From assembly GCF_003583365.1 (NCBI RefSeq), contig NZ_QXED01000003.1:620001-684000 (forward strand): a stretch of DNA of 64,000 nt. Direction: 5' to 3'. The position numbers and the translations under genes were made by a program. Below are positions 62,860 to 64,000 of this stretch, one piece after another; within the stretch, counting starts at the first letter, position 1; each line of letters begins with the position of its first letter. Origin of the DNA: Fibrisoma montanum. Its GTDB lineage: Bacteria; Bacteroidota; Bacteroidia; Cytophagales; Spirosomataceae. The notes under the pieces are model-generated. The model had not been told where the DNA came from, searched no databases, and saw nothing but the letters and a program-made list of their open reading frames with translations.

Positions 62860-62900
62860 GTCCGAGCCGTTCGGCGCGGTTCGGGCCGAACGGCTCGGAC
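62860..62900. promoter_or_regulatory. 15-bp perfect palindrome upstream of SusC
   Basis: GTCCGAGCCGTTCGG (62860-62874) pairs perfectly with 62886-62900, 11-nt loop. It lies between the AraC-type gene stop and the SusC start, 60 bases before the SusC ATG. No T-run follows on the minus strand, so an operator or leader hairpin is at least as likely as a terminator. Confidence 0.6.
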
Positions 62901-62925
62901 ATTACCAATCACAACTAATTAACTT

Positions 62926-64000
62926 TCAACTACTTATTTGTTTTACCTTATTTTTAAATTGTGCCCGCTTCGCCTTACTTTCGCTTAACACAAGCCGTTG
63001 GTACTCAGTTGGGCTCATACCGGTTACAGCCTTAAAATACGTATTGAACGTCGTCTTTGACTGGAAACCAACCTGACGCATCAACTCGGCCATACGGCGG
63101 CCCCGGGGGTTTTGGTTCAATAACCGAATCATCTCCTGCACACGGTATTCGTTGACGTACACGTAAAAATTTTTTCCGGCCTTTACCGACAATATCTGGG
63201 ACGTATGCTGCCGGGATATAGCGAGCCGTCCGGCCAGGTCATCTAGAGAAAGCTCAGGATTGCGGTAAGGTTTCTCGCGCTCCATGAGGCTTTCTAATGC
63301 CTGCCATTGTTCCTCAATCTGATCCTGAGTCAATCCCGATTTTTTATACATAACCGCCTGCCGGTTTTCCTCAATGGATGGAACAGCGATTTCTTCAGAA
63401 AGCGTTGGTGCAGATTCGGCCTTCTGAGTAAAGAAAAAGCGAAGGCAGACGAACGAAATCAAACCGAAAATCAGGTATGGAATGAGGTGGCCTTCCCATT
63501 CGATCTGGAGCCACTCGGTCAGCAGTTTCGACCCTTTTCCAGTCAGACCAGCCGCAATGAACAATCCGCTGATTCGTTGTAGCAGGCTCTGATCAGCCTG
63601 GGAAGGTATTGGACTACGGCGTAGCATCACCAGCAGATAGCTGTGATACAACAGCAGCGAAATCACACCCAGGTTTCCGTATGGAGTAAAAATCGTCTTG
63701 AATAAGGCTGGGTTTTTCAGGGGCAGCTGCGTCAGCACGCTGAAGATGTAAAGAGCGAAAGCCGCGAAAAACGGAATGAGATGTAGTATATGAACAGGCC
63801 GGGACAATGGTTTACCGAGCAGTTGCCGGTACTGAAAATAGACCAGTGGCCCGTAGGCAAAGGTAGTAAAGCTGTTAAGCCGCCGAAACAGAACGGGGTC
63901 GTGTAAAATACCGAGAAGGTACAATTTAATGCCCAGGTGTAAAATCACCAGCGTCAGCAGGGCTTTGATGTAGCTGTAATCGCGGGACTGCGCGTGTCGG
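62926..64000 (-). CDS. Membrane-anchored AraC-type regulator, 5' end cut
   Basis: The frame is open to the window edge, so the N-terminus is missing; the first possible GTG at 63948 lies inside a membrane segment and is not a start. The N-terminal half has about five to six hydrophobic helices (LVILHLGIKLYLLGILH, YGPLVYFQYRQLLG, LIPFFAAFALYIFSVLTQL, NLGVISLLLYHSYLLVML, LIPYLIFGLISFVCLRFF). The C-terminal AraC domain has DDLAGRLAISRQHTSQIL and a second helix-turn-helix AELMRQVGFQSKTTFNTYF. Proteins of this plan are common in Bacteroidota but their signals are mostly unknown. It sits just upstream of SusC on the same strand, a natural regulator of that unit. Confidence 0.9.
   Translation of the reverse strand, partial: RHAQSRDYSYIKALLTLVILHLGIKLYLLGILHDPVLFRRLNSFTTFAYGPLVYFQYRQLLGKPLSRPVHILHLIPFFAAFALYIFSVLTQLPLKNPALFKTIFTPYGNLGVISLLLYHSYLLVMLRRSPIPSQADQSLLQRISGLFIAAGLTGKGSKLLTEWLQIEWEGHLIPYLIFGLISFVCLRFFFTQKAESAPTLSEEIAVPSIEENRQAVMYKKSGLTQDQIEEQWQALESLMEREKPYRNPELSLDDLAGRLAISRQHTSQILSVKAGKNFYVYVNEYRVQEMIRLLNQNPRGRRMAELMRQVGFQSKTTFNTYFKAVTGMSPTEYQRLVLSESKAKRAQFKNKVKQISS

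Noticed and set aside
63946-63948. GTG as start of the AraC-type regulator
   Set aside because: It falls in the middle of a membrane helix, and the frame is open to the window edge, so the true start lies outside.

Overview
The window looks like a chromosomal piece of a Gram-negative Bacteroidota bacterium, most likely a Cytophagales member close to Spirosoma (inference from gene content; no marker gene was searched). The reasons are a SusC/SusD pair, a one-protein hybrid two-component regulator with an AraC output domain, a RES-Xre toxin-antitoxin pair, many small lipoproteins and Tat-exported proteins, Bacteroidota-type kinases with an intact LGELTAG(V/I)AHEIQNPLNFVNNF box, and moderately GC-rich DNA with almost no Shine-Dalgarno sequences. 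No tRNA, rRNA, CRISPR array, insertion sequence or integrase was seen.

Layout. 1-6.5 kb: a truncated S1/P1 nuclease, an unnamed conserved protein, an exported alpha/beta hydrolase, an acyltransferase-cupin operon and an SDR. 6.7-10.9 kb: a 1375-residue hybrid regulator with no SusCD locus beside it. 11-15 kb: an ECF-like sigma factor, GtrA, an old-yellow-enzyme/ankyrin operon, a GNAT and an exported RidA. 15.2-22.5 kb: a minus-strand redox/signalling block with two paralogous membrane histidine kinases and no response regulator, flanking a ferredoxin-NADP reductase and its 2Fe-2S ferredoxin; one kinase is directly followed by an MpaB/latex-clearing-type haem oxygenase. 22.7-33 kb: exported peptidases and related enzymes (M16, gamma-glutamyltransferase, M20, S10) and a tandem DUF4394 lipoprotein. 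33-36 kb: an AT-rich trypsin-like protease gene next to a RES-Xre pair, a TetR regulator and a small membrane protein; this is the most accessory-looking part. 36-43 kb: an exported transglutaminase, a secreted unknown, a WD40-like PD40 protein and a large M14 carboxypeptidase. 43-51 kb: sugar enzymes (DUF1593 hydrolase, two TIM-barrel isomerases, rhamnose/fucose mutarotase, zinc alcohol dehydrogenase, aldo/keto reductase, DUF1080 3-keto-glycoside hydrolase). 51.7-64 kb: a PI-PLC, two YncE-propeller/phosphoesterase fusions, a SusC/SusD pair and a membrane-anchored AraC regulator.

The most interesting candidate system is the last block. Two transcription units converge: PI-PLC plus phosphoesterase A on the plus strand, and SusC-SusD-phosphoesterase B on the minus strand behind the AraC-type gene. 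I read this as a possible SusCD uptake locus dedicated to phosphate esters (phospholipids or phosphoinositides) rather than to a glycan; this is inference. Second is the kinase-MpaB oxygenase unit beside the ferredoxin/FNR pair. Several start codons and intergenic gaps also carry strong inverted repeats, notably at 11732-11788, 19065-19132, 36107-36166, 38200-38267 and 62860-62900.
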